From positions 6,572,001-6,636,000 of the forward strand of contig CP085829.1 of the NCBI GenBank assembly GCA_020809705.1: a DNA stretch of 64,000 bases, read 5' to 3'. A program made the position numbers and the translations under genes. Positions 9,263 through 21,752 of this stretch are shown piece after piece. The DNA comes from Calonectria ilicicola. Its lineage: Eukaryota; Ascomycota; Sordariomycetes; Hypocreales; Nectriaceae. The notes under the pieces were generated by a model, which saw only the letters and a list, made by a program, of their open reading frames with translations, made no database searches and was not told the origin of the DNA. The stretch's first letter is position 1; each line of letters starts with the position of its first letter.

Positions 9263-12075
9263 ATAATTTCGGTATTTTAACCCGCTGGGTGGAATAAAGG
9301 CCTAATGAATTGTCTGGCCCTTATACCAACAAATTTCATGTTTAAGCGTAAGACTCTGCTGTTGTACGAGTTATCAGGGGCGCAGGTTTATGCAAACGTC
9401 GCCCTGACCATGATTGCTGGGCGATCCGACAACGCCTGATTTGGATTCATCACCCCACTTCATACTCAAAGGCCCATGTGCATGTGTCTCATTCCACTGG
9501 AAAATGGTTTGGAGCATGGGGTCTATCTTAGAGCCCCGCGGACTAAAGATGTCGGCCGCCTCGAAACACGCGGCTTGTGCCTGCAATAGAAAATGCTTTC
9601 TCGACTAGCCGTAATATTTAACCCGAGGCAGGTTCGATTCCGCTGCCGAACCTATTAAATCTACGACGATGGGGAGGTCAACAAGCATGAGCGCGTGTCG
9701 TTTTTTGCTTTAGGGTTATCCTTCCTTGGCGAAGACTCGGAAGCAAGAAAGAAGAGGCTCCTCACAACTGAAATATCGGATTTTATACGATTTCACTCAA
9801 TGTAAATTCTCCAATCTGCGCAACATATTTGCAGTAATTTCATGCCTGGTAAAAATGATATCAGCTGGGTTTTAGTATCGATCCTGGCGAGGTATCCAGG
9901 AGAAAGTCATCGTTCGTAGCTTAATCTAGAAGCCGGGCTATCAGTGGATTACAAACGAAAATTGCACTACTTCTATATTATACATGGGATCTTGTAAATT
10001 AGAATTCTTCTGTCGCCTAGCCGCTGCCACTGTTCTGGGCAGCCTAGTCTCGATCATTTAAAGATTACAAACTACCATCGTTTTGGTCAATTTCAATCTT
10101 TTGGTAGGCTTCTAGCTGCAAGCGATCATTCCAGTGATATTGCTAGCCAAATTGTCGAAAGTTGTTTTGTAGTTGGGCTTTTAGACTTTCCAGATGAGGT
10201 ATGCAAACAAGTTTCATGCTTTTTGGTAGTACCTAGAGAGGGAGTGATGGTCGTCCAGGAGGGGGAAAGATGCAAGTAGGTGGGCTGGTTTAGATTGGAT
10301 GAAGAAAAGGTTCCATCGTTTTAGGACAAGCATGAGGTTGAATTTGGATGAGCATAACAACTCTGCTACGATCTAAGCTGTTTCTAACCCCAAGGAGGCG
10401 TGAGAACGAATTTTCTCTGATCAAAAGTAGACTAATTAATGAATATTTTTGCTAGGTCTTCGATTATCTTATAATCTCACTAACAATCATAGTTCACGAT
10501 CTATTTATAATATGTTGAACTCTCAGTGATGAGCAGGACTTGAATTGAGCAAAGATAACACGATTAATAGAGGTTTGCTAGATGACGCGGATCGGGCGCG
10601 TTGGCATCGTCAGCAGACGACTGTGTGGCCCTCTCGCTTCAGCCTCACAAAGAAAGCATGCAGCCAAGAGTCATGGCGCGCTACGTATTGCCATCTTAGG
10701 AAAAATCTTAGGCTGATTTGAATCGGTAGAGATGCAATGAAGCTTACTCTTGGCGATACTTAAATAGCGGAATGTAGGGTCGGCATGCCCTCAGCTGTGA
10801 CCAGGATGCTTGAGCAGTCTATCAAAGATTCAAGTCAGCTTCTTGGCATATGCAGCCACAATATGCATTAACCCCTCTTTTTGCACCGAAGCTCCCGCCG
10901 CCAGCATCTAAATGAAAACTAAAACTACGTTTTCCAACACACGCTGCTTACTGAAGCAGATTTCGCAAGTCTTGGCACCATACGATCCTTTGCGAAATAG
11001 CCAAACACAGCCAAAGACTTGCTGGCATGTGCGTAAGCTGATGACTTCGTCATTTGCGTAGAACAAATGCACAGCCTCAATAGAAAAGCCTTATCCTGAG
11101 TGCCAACTGTCAAGCATCCAAGCACGGCAATTCGATTATGCACTCAAGTCAATAGGTGTGTTTCAGCTGCAGTTTACGAATGCACCTGATGTGTAAATTG
11201 TCCGTGATGGAGGGATGGATGAACCAAAACCTCCAAGGCAGATTTGTTTCAATTTGGAATGGCTTTTAATGGAACTCTCTTGGCACTTAGGAATGCAATA
11301 CATTGACGGCAAGAAGTCGACCTGGTGAATAAATTAGCCTTTACTACTACGAGCTGGAGCCGAGAGACGCTACATGCTCATCAAGATAAATACCCAAATG
11401 ATTAATTGCAGATTAACATTAGTTAACCTCAAAATTATCATAAATTTATTGTTGGCCGCATGGCTGGTGCCGCGATGGCATTCGTGTAGTACCCACTCGT
11501 AAATATCGGGCTGCATGCAAGGTAGTCATCATCGCATGTACAGTCACTCCAAATTAGCTGCCATCTTCTCAGCTCCTCTCCGCGATTGTTTATTGGTTAT
11601 ATTAGTAGCACTAGAGACAAGAGGGCTTTTGCGTGTGGCGACTTCAAGTTCCATCAGCTCGTATTGATACGGGGCCAGGGCTGAGCCGTCCGGAAATCTT
11701 GGCACCAACAACCAGCTTTTATTCACCCAAACATCCTCACGGTCGTCTTAGCCACCATCGTCACGCTTGTACGTACGACCCTCTATGGAGGACAAATGTG
11801 CATGGATGTGGCTTGCACAAGCACACAGACCATTGGAAAGCCCTTCGGTAAGTCCACAGAAATCTCCAGCCCCCAAGTAGGGCTTCATTTGAACCAGTAA
11901 ACCAGCCGCAAACAGCCCATCTCATATATGTCGGTCATACTCCATCCTATTCAGAATAAGCATACATTATATAAGGGCGACAAATTCCAACGTCGTACTA
12001 AGTGGGTCTATCTTCTCGTCAACCGCTACGATCGATTTTTCCTCTAGACCCCAGCATCTGCTCGAATTCTTCCTG
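9263..12075. other. Long intergenic region with possible gene relics
   Basis: No intact gene is supported. Two stretches look protein-coding but lack a start: minus strand about 9586-9374, which follows a splice-acceptor-like TTCTATTGCAG, and plus strand about 11700-11849, which reads a hydrophobic run then CMDVACTSTQTIGKPFG up to a GTAAGT donor. The remainder shows nothing recognisable. The last 100 bp form the leader of the membrane protein gene. Confidence 0.45.
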
Positions 12076-12937
12076 ATGCCTCATTTTGGAATTCTTTTTG
12101 TTTTATTAATTCACTTTTTGAAAGGCGGACAATGCGAAACATCCTTTACTTTCCCGGGGCCTATGAAGGATTGGGGCAATTACGAGCATAATCCGGAGTT
12201 CAAGATCGGACAAAAAATCAACATTGAGTGGGAGTCAAACCGCACCAATTCGGCTCTGTACCTCTTGATGAAGTACCCGATCGAGATTTCTCTGTCTTTA
12301 GAACGTCAGTCTATGGAATACAAAGGTGTTTCGCCGTCAAACTGACAAGCGTACAGAAAACACGACGTCCAAAAGCCGCGAATGGACAGTTGATTTGAAC
12401 AATTTCACACCCGATATGCCCAAAGGCGAAAGCTATATTTTCTGGTTCACTGTCGATACTTTTGATGATAAATGCCCGACCGAAAACGCCGATTCCATAT
12501 ATTTCAACGTAACAAGGCCACAGACTGGCCTCACTGACTCTGCTATTGCCGGTATCGCGGTTGGCTCGGCCGTCGGGGGATTGCTGATCATTGGGGCAAT
12601 GGGATTTTTTATATGGAGACCCTTTGCTAGAGATTGGAAAAGTTTTATTGCTTGGAAGAGATCACAACAGGTATTTACTGGGGATCAGCAAGCCTCTTTC
12701 CAGACACCTCACCTACCTTACTATGCACACGAACAACATATTCAGTCATCGTTAATTTCTCCGCCCGACTCTACACCAGTCGTTAAAACGGAGTTACCAA
12801 GTACAGCAGATCTGGTTGCCCCCCAAAGTCCTCGCGAATTATTTGTGGCGCCGTCAACGTATCCAGAACAATATGTAATGCCACAGCAAAGGGAAGACGA
12901 ACAAGTTGTAGACGGGGGGTTGGTAAGAAGAGATTAA
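12076..12937 (+). CDS. Single-pass membrane protein with signal peptide (fungal sensor-like)
   Basis: Exon 1 (12076-12257) and exon 2 (12310-12937) join across a 52-nt GTACCT...GTCAG intron and give 269 residues. Residues 1-20 are a signal peptide. The ectodomain has the pattern FTFPGPM...F-IGQKINIEWES...SALLWN, followed by a second strand-rich half ending YFNVT. This resembles the ectodomain of uncharacterised fungal one-pass proteins. Several N-glycosylation sequons (NRT, NTT, NVT) are present. One transmembrane helix (IAGIAVGSAVGGLLIIGAMG) is followed by FFIWRP and a cytoplasmic tail of about 105 residues rich in Pro, Ser and Gln. The architecture is like Mid2/Wsc-type wall-stress sensors, but without their Ser/Thr-rich stalk or WSC domain. 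Function is inferred from topology only. Confidence 0.7.
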
Positions 12938-13734
12938 TTTTTTTGGCAGGAGGTGGAGGCAACGAGATGAAACCGATAGCTGCCCTTGATCTTAGGGGAG
13001 ATTTATGAGCTATAATGGGGCGATTCGGCAAAGAAAAACGGCAATAACACTTAACAATGGATAGAATTTTAAATTAGTGAACTATTGTCAAGGCAGTTTC
13101 TACAAAGGTAGCCGCAACATCAGCACTCAATTGAGTGCATATGGCGAGTTGAGTGATTCGCATGGGTCCCAGTGGGGTTGACTAAGGATATTTGATTCTT
13201 GGATTAATGTGAAAGATGGGCTTGTTATGGTGCATTTTAGATCTACAGTGACTACAATAAAAAATTCCTGAACCACCATCAAATCATCGCCGGATAAAAA
13301 GCGGGAGCGCGCGTGACTATTTCAGCGTAAGCTGACAGACCGCCCCTCTCGGGGTCTACGCCCTCAGCCAGCCACAAGACGTGATGCCTCGACACTCCTT
13401 GGTCACCCCTCACAGTCTCCGCATCCTCAGCCAGCCACAAAATATAGTGGCTGACATCCGGTTATTATCATACTCACATGATGTTTCTTGTAGTCGGTTT
13501 TGAATTATAAAACATGACTGTATTTCCTTATCTCTTTTTTTTTGAAAAAGAAATCTTCTTTTTTCATCTATTGATTTAAACCTAGGCGCTCCGAGACCGC
13601 ATTTTCCAAAGCACCACATGTCTTTTTGGCGCTCAAAATAATCTTCTAAGCTAGCGCTGATAACGAAAGTCCTCACATTAGCAGGTCATTCATTGTCCTT
13701 GTTTCATCGAACACCGGGCAAAACATAATATTAG
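12938..13734. other. Intergenic region
   Basis: No gene is supported. The 15-mer CTCAGCCAGCCACAA occurs twice (about 13361-13376 and 13427-13441). The last part is probably the promoter of the PD-(D/E)XK-like gene. Confidence 0.5.
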
Positions 13735-13841
13735 GTGAGTGCCGTGCACTGATGCAAGGATCAGTTCATCAAAGATCTAATGGGGATAATTTTTTTACCA
13801 CCCGAAAAGCCAAAGGTTTTATGCTAATCAATTCTCTATAG
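13735..13841 (+). other. Probable 5' UTR intron of the PD-(D/E)XK-like gene
   Basis: A perfect donor (GTGAGT at 13735) and, 107 nt on, a branch-like GCTAATC followed by TCTCTATAG end two bases before the ATG at 13844. This placement suggests an intron in the leader; an upstream coding exon cannot be excluded. Confidence 0.45.
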
Positions 13842-13843
13842 TC

Positions 13844-14377
13844 ATGGATGACATCAAGGTGTCAAATGGTATATTGGCTTCCATCGCACAGTGGGCGAGG
13901 GAAGAAAAGAATTCCGACATGATCAAATTTGCCTATAGCACAGCTGGAGGATGGGAGGGTTGGGCCCAAGTCGAGTTCGCAGCACGCCTTCAACGCGATC
14001 ATGGTCACATGTACGGCTTCAATGAATTTGGCAAGATCCATCGTGAAGTAAAGATATACCAGTCATCCGAGCGACAGAAAGCAGACATTGCCATCTACAG
14101 GAATGACACGCCAAGCGCTGGGGCTTTCATTTTCGAACTCAAATGCGAGTCCTCTGGCAATTCAGAAAAGTTTAAGACCGAAGTGCTCAAGGACCAGGAG
14201 AAGGTGAAATCAGGGCTCAAGCCGGGGTTCAAATCGGCTGATATTTGGGTGATTGGGCTCGCTGTAAGTCCCGAAGCCAATTTAGCTATGGCAAACTCGG
14301 GTGCAGGGTTTCAGGAATACAAATATGAGACCGGTCCAGTTAAAATTTGGTGGTGGAAGAAAGCATATGGTGTTTAA
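13844..14377 (+). CDS. Small protein with PD-(D/E)XK nuclease-like core
   Basis: An intronless coding exon of 177 residues, soluble, with no signal peptide. The order helix (WEGWAQVEFAARLQ, residues 42-55), strand REVKIY, then KADIAIY and AFIFELKCES matches the core of the restriction-endonuclease-like fold: an acidic residue in the first helix, D at the DIAI strand and E-x-K in FELK. A Gln/Lys-containing helix (KDQEKVKSGL) follows, as in many members. Standalone proteins of this size and pattern occur in fungi without assigned function. Whether it cuts DNA is unknown; the family also contains non-catalytic proteins. There is no neighbour that suggests a partner. The start is fixed by the intron acceptor immediately upstream. 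Confidence 0.6.
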   Translation: MDDIKVSNGILASIAQWAREEKNSDMIKFAYSTAGGWEGWAQVEFAARLQRDHGHMYGFNEFGKIHREVKIYQSSERQKADIAIYRNDTPSAGAFIFELKCESSGNSEKFKTEVLKDQEKVKSGLKPGFKSADIWVIGLAVSPEANLAMANSGAGFQEYKYETGPVKIWWWKKAYGV

Positions 14378-15077
14378 ACATCTATTGTGATTAGTCCGCA
14401 ATTTTCACTGGCTTTATTCATTCTGGCCGGGGTAAATGTAATTTTTTTGGATCAGATCTGTCGAGTACGACTCAAGAAAACCTTGAAATAAGTCCTCAAA
14501 GAGTACCTTGCCACAGTAATTCGCAATTAGTAGGTGAAGAAATGTACAGGTTCCTTCAATCCGTCAAATTCTCACTCTTCCTGATCTCATGGAACAAGAC
14601 CAGCACAGTCATGCTCGAAAAGATATTGAAAGAGATAAAAAAAGAGGAAGAACGAAATAACCCAATGAAGCGGAATTAAGTGGAATTAAGTCCGGAGAAT
14701 ATTTCAGCTTTTGCATCGAGTCTCATAAGCAAGTTGGTAAACCAACAACATCCGACCAACAGCGCAGGCAGCCACGGATCCAATAGCCAATCGCCAACGG
14801 GCATTTTATGCTTTTTACACTTTGTTGGTCATTTGTGCTTTGTGGCTGGATGTCTTGGTTGAAAGTGAGGGGAAACTGCAGGAGGCCATCCAATGGGCAG
14901 GGAAAACGTACATCAATCATGGTGATTGACGCTGCTGCTTGCAATTCCATTTCTGGTATATATTATGTTTAGGAGACCTGAATAATACTATCACTTCAAA
15001 TACTACTTATATCGAATTCGTGTAATATTGTCGAGAAGACCTGCCTGTTGTATAATCCCCAAAAGTCTCATTCAGCC
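14378..15077. other. Intergenic region
   Basis: No gene is supported. The proximal part is probably the 3' UTR of the preceding gene and the distal part the promoter of the methyltransferase-like gene. Confidence 0.55.
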
Positions 15078-16211
15078 ATGGCTTCCGACACCACCAAAAG
15101 TCCTACTCCCAAGGAAATCCCAAATAGTACCATCTCGGCCTATTTATCAGAGCACATTCCCGAGTATCGCGAACTTGTGACGTTAAAGCAGCAGGTATAG
15201 ATCACAATCCATTCGCGATGATGGTTGGGGTACACATGCATTGACAATTATGCTTCTTTAACAGGGATGGCGCAACTCTTCCGCCAGCGAATACTTCCAA
15301 TCCTTAAAAGGGAACGCAGATCGGCCGACCGAGCAGGGGAAAAAACTCTTCTATAAAATGACATGTAGAATCGGCGAAGACCTTCATGTTGCAACAGATG
15401 CCCTGGCTCTCTCCGCTCCTGAGGGGGGAAACGTTGCTGCGCTCGACCTCTGTATGGCTCCGGGCGGCTTCACTGCAGCGACACTCGCGCACAACCCGGG
15501 CGCCCGCGTGTGCGGCATCACCCTTCCCATCTCGTTAGGCGGGTATGAAGTCCGCATCCCAAAATGGAAAAAGCGCACGGAAATTGAATTCCTGGACATC
15601 ACCATGTTGGCCACTGAGATGGGAGTCGACATTGACTCCGAGATAGCAGCCAACCATCCAGATTTCGGGCGGTTTGTGGCGAAAGCTTTGACATTATTTT
15701 CTGTGGAGGCTCTGTGCTACGAACGCACGAGGAAAGCCGGCCCGAGTATCGAGCCAGTTGCGAAGCCCTCAGACTGTGGACGAGCCAGCTCGTGCTTGCG
15801 CTAGGACGGGTTCGCCAGGGTGGCACTCTGGTTGTGCTGATGCATCGGGCCGACGACTGGCACACGGTGCACCTCATGCATCTCTTCAATAGCATTGCAA
15901 ACTTGCAGCTCTTCAAGCCCAAGAAGGCCCATGCCAAGCGTTCGTCATTTTACATGGTTGCTCGTAATGTGCAGCCGCAAAGTGAAACCGCGTTAAAGGC
16001 CATCGAACAGTGGAAGAAACAGTGGAGGTCTGCAACTCTACTCACAAATATTGACTGCGATACAGAGAAAACAACAAATACAGTTGGGAATCATATCGAG
16101 TCAGTGTTGTCTGACTCTGGTGAAACGTTGGTCGCTCTAAGCACGCCAGTGTTCAGGATTCAAGCCCATGCATTGCGCACTGCCGAATGGAACAAGCCGG
16201 GCAAACAGTAA
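15078..16211 (+). pseudogene. FtsJ/RrmJ-like methyltransferase with a frameshift
   Basis: Exon 1 (15078-15194, 39 codons) and exon 2 (15265 on) join across a 70-nt intron. The SAM-binding motif LDLCMAPGGFTAATL is clear, with the family's second strand (TEIEFLDITML). At about 15655-15665 the frame must move back by one base: upstream reads AANHPD, downstream in the new frame reads FDIIFCGGSVLRTHEE...GRVRQGGTLVVLMHRADDWHTV and continues to the stop at 16211. No normal-sized intron can bridge this, because conserved sequence lies on both sides; one deleted base would explain it and give about 354 residues. The lysine expected after GGTLVV in bacterial RrmJ is not visible, so catalysis is uncertain even for an intact form. 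Either a young pseudogene or an assembly error. Confidence 0.7.
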
Positions 16212-17569
16212 GAGCTTAGATCATGATGCACGTAAGACATGCAGAAGTCTCTCGGGCTGAAAGAAGGAAGTCTGAATAAGACTATTCTGAGATGGGAGAT
16301 TGTTTAGGCTGGAATAGGTATCTCAGCAGCGAGCCGACCACGAGGGAATACAGAACAGAACGCATCGCCACCGAACAAAGCAGTTTCGGAGTTGTGGCAA
16401 GGAACGTGGCAGGAAATGTGGCGAAGCGACTGAAACAAATTATGCCTGTCAACCACGGAAAATACAGCATTCGTACCCCAGGATCCTCTTAATTCAAGGG
16501 GTTAGTCAGCTGCTAGCAAGGGGTTACAAGACAAAATGCGGTTCCCGGTTTCCCATCACTTTCAGAATGGGGATCTTGCATGCGCCTTTTTTTCCGCTAT
16601 ATCACATGATGCCGAAAAAAAGAAAAGAAAAAAAAAGGGAATTAATCCTGAGATCACAAAAGAAATAGCCCCCTTTAATTCGTCTGTTATCTTAATTTGG
16701 GCGTATTAAGCCCTGATTCTGACCGTCCATTACATGATTCCGCCAGGTCAGCACAACATTCACTGTGAATTGTGAATTGTGTGTCCACACAAAAAAGCAA
16801 CGTGGAACAACAACGACGTCAGCATATCCCAAAACTCGCATGCTGATAGGTCTTACGCCGCCTTCAGCTTTGCCTGAGGCCAACATGCGATACCACCATT
16901 ACATTGGAGCTGCTTACTAGTGCTAGTGCTAGGGTACGTAGACACGTAGATCCTCCCACGAGAGGGGCATCAGGGTCTGCTTCTGGCAGAAACACCACGT
17001 GAATGATTCAGATGGTGGTTCGGTAGGAAGGAGATTAGAATCTCAATCAGGGACGGCCATCTTTAGTACCGCGAAGCGCAGTTTAACCCACGTGGGCTTG
17101 GGAAGAAAACGGCATTGTCAAGAAGGGCGTCAATGATGAAATGACGAGCATCTAGGCTACAACTCCGTTTTAGCCAGTCAAACTGACCAACAGAATTCTC
17201 CCGGTCGCACTCATTTAGGTCGTAGATGATGCAAATCCTCCGATGCCCAAATCCCCCCTCTTCGCTCAGCTCTTCATGGTATTGCATGCAAAGTCAATGT
17301 GCTTGGTATATCATTCGCCGCTAATGTGTGCTAATTACTTTAGCTTTTGCTTTGCTTTCGCCACCTACGCCCTCCAAGAGGTCAATGTCGCGCCCAGAGA
17401 GCAGCCACCTTTACCTTTCTGCGGGGAGTCGGCCACCCGAGACAGGCTAACCGATCAACGCCATCTTGCAGGATTGGCTGCTAAGCCAACTGTTTTGAAA
17501 GGCTCCTTTTGGGCAACCAAGATCGACACAGACACTCGGATCCGCTACATTTCGCCGAGAAAAAGCAAG
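16212..17569. other. Intergenic region
   Basis: No gene is supported; an open frame of 140 codons at 17243-17665 has no domain, is Ser/Arg-rich and overlaps the TATA region of the next gene. A purine run (AAAAAAAGAAAAGAAAAAAA) lies at 16615-16640. Confidence 0.55.
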
Positions 17570-17575
17570 TATAAA
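17570..17575 (+). promoter_or_regulatory. TATA box of the CFEM receptor gene
   Basis: TATAAA in the context AAGTATAAACGC, about 190 bp upstream of the ATG at 17761, followed by a CT/CA-rich leader. Confidence 0.4.
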
Positions 17576-17760
17576 CGCACACTACTCAGCTCCTCAAGAC
17601 AGAAAAGTTCGAGAAGACTGATTCAGAGATATCCCACTCATGAACCCATTCGAATGCAACTGTAGATAAATATTTTGATCCCATTCTCGTCATTTCGAGA
17701 ATGTCACTACTCCACAGTTATTTCTCCCGTCAATCTTAGCTCTGTGTCCACGTTGGCATC

Positions 17761-19250
17761 ATGATGCGATTTTCTCCGCTCAAAATCCTTGCTTTGCTCA
17801 TGGTGCTGGGTCCAGTAGCGGCCCAAGCTTCACAAACGGCCACGATTGCAGAGCTTCCATCCTGCGCGGTACGTGATATCAACTTTGTATTTTTTTTGAC
17901 AAGGAAATTCATCTAAAATGTCCATTGTAGGCCATTTGCTTCGACACAGCCATCACGGATTCACCATGCAAAGGGGGGAACAGCACCTGCATTTGTACGA
18001 CCGACTCCCTCCAACTGCAGCTATCAAGTTGTGTGCAGGAAAAATGTTCTGTTATAGAGGCTTTGTGTAAGGTTTCTCTGGAAACCCTTTGTTGTGCGTT
18101 GTAACTCATATTTTCCAGCTGCGAAAAATGCCACCTTGGCAGCATGCAACACCCCAGTTCGCAAAAAGAGCGATGTTTTTATTGCGATATGTGATCCCCT
18201 GGCCGTCATTGCTGGTATCTTCGTCATGCAACGATTGTTTTACAAGTTATACTGGAAGAATGGTCTGACAGTCGACGATTGGTTTACTTTGGCCGCTATG
18301 CTCAGTGCCATCGCGATCCAGGTTATCGCCAATTATGGAACGATACCTAACGGCATGGGTCGTGATATGTGGACCTTGACACCTCACAGCATCAGAGGGT
18401 TCTTGAAACATCTGTGGCCAATGGAGATTCTTTACTTTCTTCAGGTCATGCTCATTAAGAACGCCTTGCTCTTCTTTTACCTTCATCTCTTCCAATACAC
18501 AACCGTCCGTTGGCTTCTTTGGGGCACCATTTGCCTAAACACCGTTGGAGGTCTATTGTTTGTCTTTCTATCCATTTTCCAATGCACGCCTAGGAGTTAC
18601 TTCTGGACAAGCTGGGATAAAGAGGGTAACGGGAAATGCTTGGACTTTAATGCCATAACTTGGGCAAACGCTGTTATGAGCATTTCGCTTGATATTTGGG
18701 TCTTGGCGATCCCAATCTGGCAACTCAAGAATTTGCATTTGAACTGGAAGAAGAAGATTTGTGCGGGTATGATGTTTTCGGTTGGTGTATTGTATGTATC
18801 CTAATACCCTCATCGCAAGCCCAATAACTAACCTGTCATAGTGTAACAATTGTTAGCATTCTCCGGCTTCGGTCGCTAGTCGATTTTAGCCAGAATTCTG
18901 AAAATCCCACTTGGGACTATCAGGACATTGCGCTATGGTCCATCATTGAGATTGATGTTGCGATAGTTTGCGTCTGCATGCCAACATTCCGCTTGCTTCT
19001 CTCTCACATACCCTGGGTCCAAAAGTTGTCTCTATTATCCAACGGGGGCGGAAGTATTAGCCAGGACAGACCAGTGGCAAGTTGGGCGAGGAGCATAACA
19101 TTGGTATCTCATGACGATGCAAATTTTCCACCAATGGAGTCAGATGGTATCAAAATGCAAACGAGAAGTGGAAGACATGCGTCTTCGAGGGGTTTGACTC
19201 CTTCACAAAATGAGCAAAGTCCAAGATCTCAGTCACGGTTCTCACTTTAA
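17761..19250 (+). CDS. CFEM-domain seven-helix receptor (PTH11-like)
   Basis: Four exons (17761-17868, 17931-18066, 18119-18791, 18842-19250) with consistent phases encode 441 residues. A signal peptide (residues 1-21) precedes a CFEM domain with all eight Cys (SC..IC...PC...TCIC...SC...KC...AC). Then come seven hydrophobic helices of the fungal rhodopsin-like integral membrane type, with family markers [27 protein letters not shown] and SILRL. The C-terminal tail is Ser- and Arg-rich. CFEM/PTH11 receptors are plasma-membrane sensors in Pezizomycotina; Magnaporthe PTH11 senses surface cues. Exon 2 is exactly 136 nt, as in the disrupted paralogue at 51-59 kb. Ligand unknown. Confidence 0.85.
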
Positions 19251-19635
19251 TAGACACATTCGATATAGACTTGAGCATTAATTCTATAGAGCTTCTGTGT
19301 AAATATAGTTGATCAATATTAAATATGGTCCACATCCTAAATTGTTAGCCAACTTTTCACAGTCTTCCTTGAACAAATCATAGTGTAGTGATTCACATCG
19401 ATTTAATTCGATTGGATGGGTTTAATAAAGAATCTTAAACTATAAAAGTTCTATATGCTAAGGTGCTTTCCTTTTGGTTGTTCTCCCAACAATTCCTATG
19501 CCTCCTGATTAGCCATTGGGTCCAGCACCAGATGCTAACATCTATTCATTACTCATCCGAGCTGGTCGCCATTTGCGGTTGACACAATCTCATTGACTAG
19601 GAATAAAATCATGCAGAGATTCGGTCATATTTCTC
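19251..19635. other. Spacer between convergent genes
   Basis: Convergent 3' ends of the CFEM receptor and the permease; probably 3' UTRs only. Confidence 0.6.
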
Positions 19636-21752
19636 TCACGGTTCCATTACATCATTGCCAAGCTCTTTGTCATGTTTTTGCTCAACAGCTGTGCTAGAAC
19701 TCCCCCTTCGCACGGGCTGTCCAATCAAAGCATCGAAGTCCTGAGAATATTAGTTAACTAATATACCTTTGGGGGAGTATGTTGACCCAGAAATTGAGGA
19801 TCATCACTTACAGGTCCTTTGAAGTTTCTACCATCAACCAACCAGAAGAAAGCGATGAAGAGATAAAATATCCCCAAGACCGCACAAACATAGTCTATAG
19901 ACCATGTTAGTCATATATATCACCTTTTATTTAAAACACTCACTCATGGAATTTCCCGTTACTGGAATGGCCGCAGGGAAGCAAAAGAACTTCGATACGT
20001 TAGTGGAGGATGCTAAGGCGACTTCGAATAACTCACAATTGAAGTTATTACCACAAAGGTAGCAGCAATAAGATTTATTGCTGTTCCGACTCGATGCCCC
20101 ATTCTAGCTGGAGTTGCATGTGTTTGATGCTCCTTCAGCACTCTTCTTCCTCTAATAAGCAACGCAATCACGGGAGTCGCGTATGAAATGTTGAGGAAGA
20201 TGGTACAGGAAGCAACATAGGAGTTGAAAGCCACTGCTGGACCGAGATACAACAGGCCGAAAATGGCGTTAAAGATGAAGCACAGAATTATTGTTTGTAC
20301 TGGAACTTCGAGCTTGAGGTGGATCCGGTCGAAATAGCGATGGAAGAAAATTCCCTTATCTCGAGCCATGGCATAAAGAAGTCTGCTAGCACTTGTGATG
20401 CTAGCAGAACAACCGTTGATGAAGCACACCGTTAACATGAGAGATAGGATTGTTGTCGCAGCTCGACTCCCGGTAGTCTGTAGAATCAATTCGACAATAG
20501 GCATGCCGGTCGAAGTCCCGAGGACGGTTACAGGATCGGTCAGGCAAAACAGAATAACGAGAATAAAAGCCAATCCACTTTCTAACATCAGTATTACAGT
20601 CTAGTCCAAGGGAGTAGGTCTGTCTTACGTGACACCTCCAACAATGATAGCAAACAGCATAGCACGAGGTGCATCCTTGGCTGGATTCGGCATTTCTTCT
20701 GTCAAATGCAGGATAACGTCGAATCCGATGAGGGACAAGGCTGACTGCAGCAAGCCGAGGATCCACGCCAAGCCGTCTGTCCAACCAGTTTCGTTTTTGA
20801 ATTCAGTAAAAACATATTTTGCATCTGTTTTATCATCCGATGTCGATAAGAGAACAATGCTAATGATGACGACGGCGAGGATGGACCAGTACACTGTTAT
20901 GTTGTCAGCAAACTAAAATGGATAGATCGTGCCGAGGGATTGCCTTACAGGCAGCATCATTCCATCGTCCAAGTATACGATTGCCCCAGATGTTTCCCAC
21001 AGTTCCAAAGGACAGAATGGCCAAGAAGAATAAATATGTTCTCCACTTCTCAACGTCGTAGGTACCATTTGAAGCAACCACCACTGCTGCTGAGATGAAC
21101 TGGGCTTTTGTTGAGATTAGTACAGGAAGTTGATACAGGTAACGGAATATTACCAGCAAAGAATCCTTGGGTAGTGACTATGGTCAACCACCCAGCGATA
21201 TTGGTCCACCCGACAAAGAAGCTCTAGGTCCAGGTCAATATTCATCCAACAAATCAGTTATTCGCAGGGATTACCATTGGAAGCTTCCACTTTGGCGTGC
21301 ATAGCGCATACATGAAATGATACTGGCCACCGGCAGTTGGCCATATTGCGGCGAGCTCGCCTAGACTGCAAACTAGGGTCAAATTGCACAAGACGCAGAA
21401 AATAAAACCGTAGACGAAGGAAACCGAACCGCCCGAAGGAAGGATGCTTCCGATAGAACCGGCGAGCGCAATCCATGTACTGAGTCTGACGTCAACAACG
21501 ACCAAATTTTAATGCAAATCCACCTATCACATACTTAAGGATAGCAAATGCCATGGCTACCATGGTCATGGTAGATAGGCGCTGCTTCAAAGCCCCTTGA
21601 AGGGGTGATGATGTATCTGCATGGGTAGTCATTCTCAGCTGACGTATCACATCAAGTAATGAAGATGGAGGTCCAGGTGCTTGGGAGGGGCTTTCCGATG
21701 GCTTTATAGAAGTGGTGTGTTTCATGGCAGTCATCTCATTCCGCCGAGACAT
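19636..21752 (-). CDS. APC-superfamily amino acid/amine/choline permease
   Basis: Nine exons on the minus strand: 21752-21535, 21479-21275, 21223-21154, 21104-20949, 20893-20629, 20577-20037, 19989-19944, 19894-19812 and 19740-19636. Phases agree at every junction and give 562 residues. About twelve hydrophobic helices are visible; markers of the fungal GABA/choline permease group include SGGSVSFVYG, LGELAAIWPTAGGQYH, FVGWTNIAGW, FDVILHLTEEMPNPAKDAPRAM and SRLLYAMARDKGIFFH. The tail is short and hydrophilic. It shares a 617-bp divergent promoter with the monoamine oxidase, which points to an amine as a substrate; this is inference, since members of the group carry choline, GABA, polyamines or amino acids. 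Confidence 0.8.

Noticed and set aside
9620..9660. tRNA-like T-arm sequence GGTTCGATTCC
   Set aside because: The T-stem does not pair beyond two bases, and no acceptor stem or anticodon arm could be built around it.
17243..17665. 140-codon open frame on the plus strand
   Set aside because: No domain or signal peptide, odd composition, and it covers the TATA box of the receptor gene.
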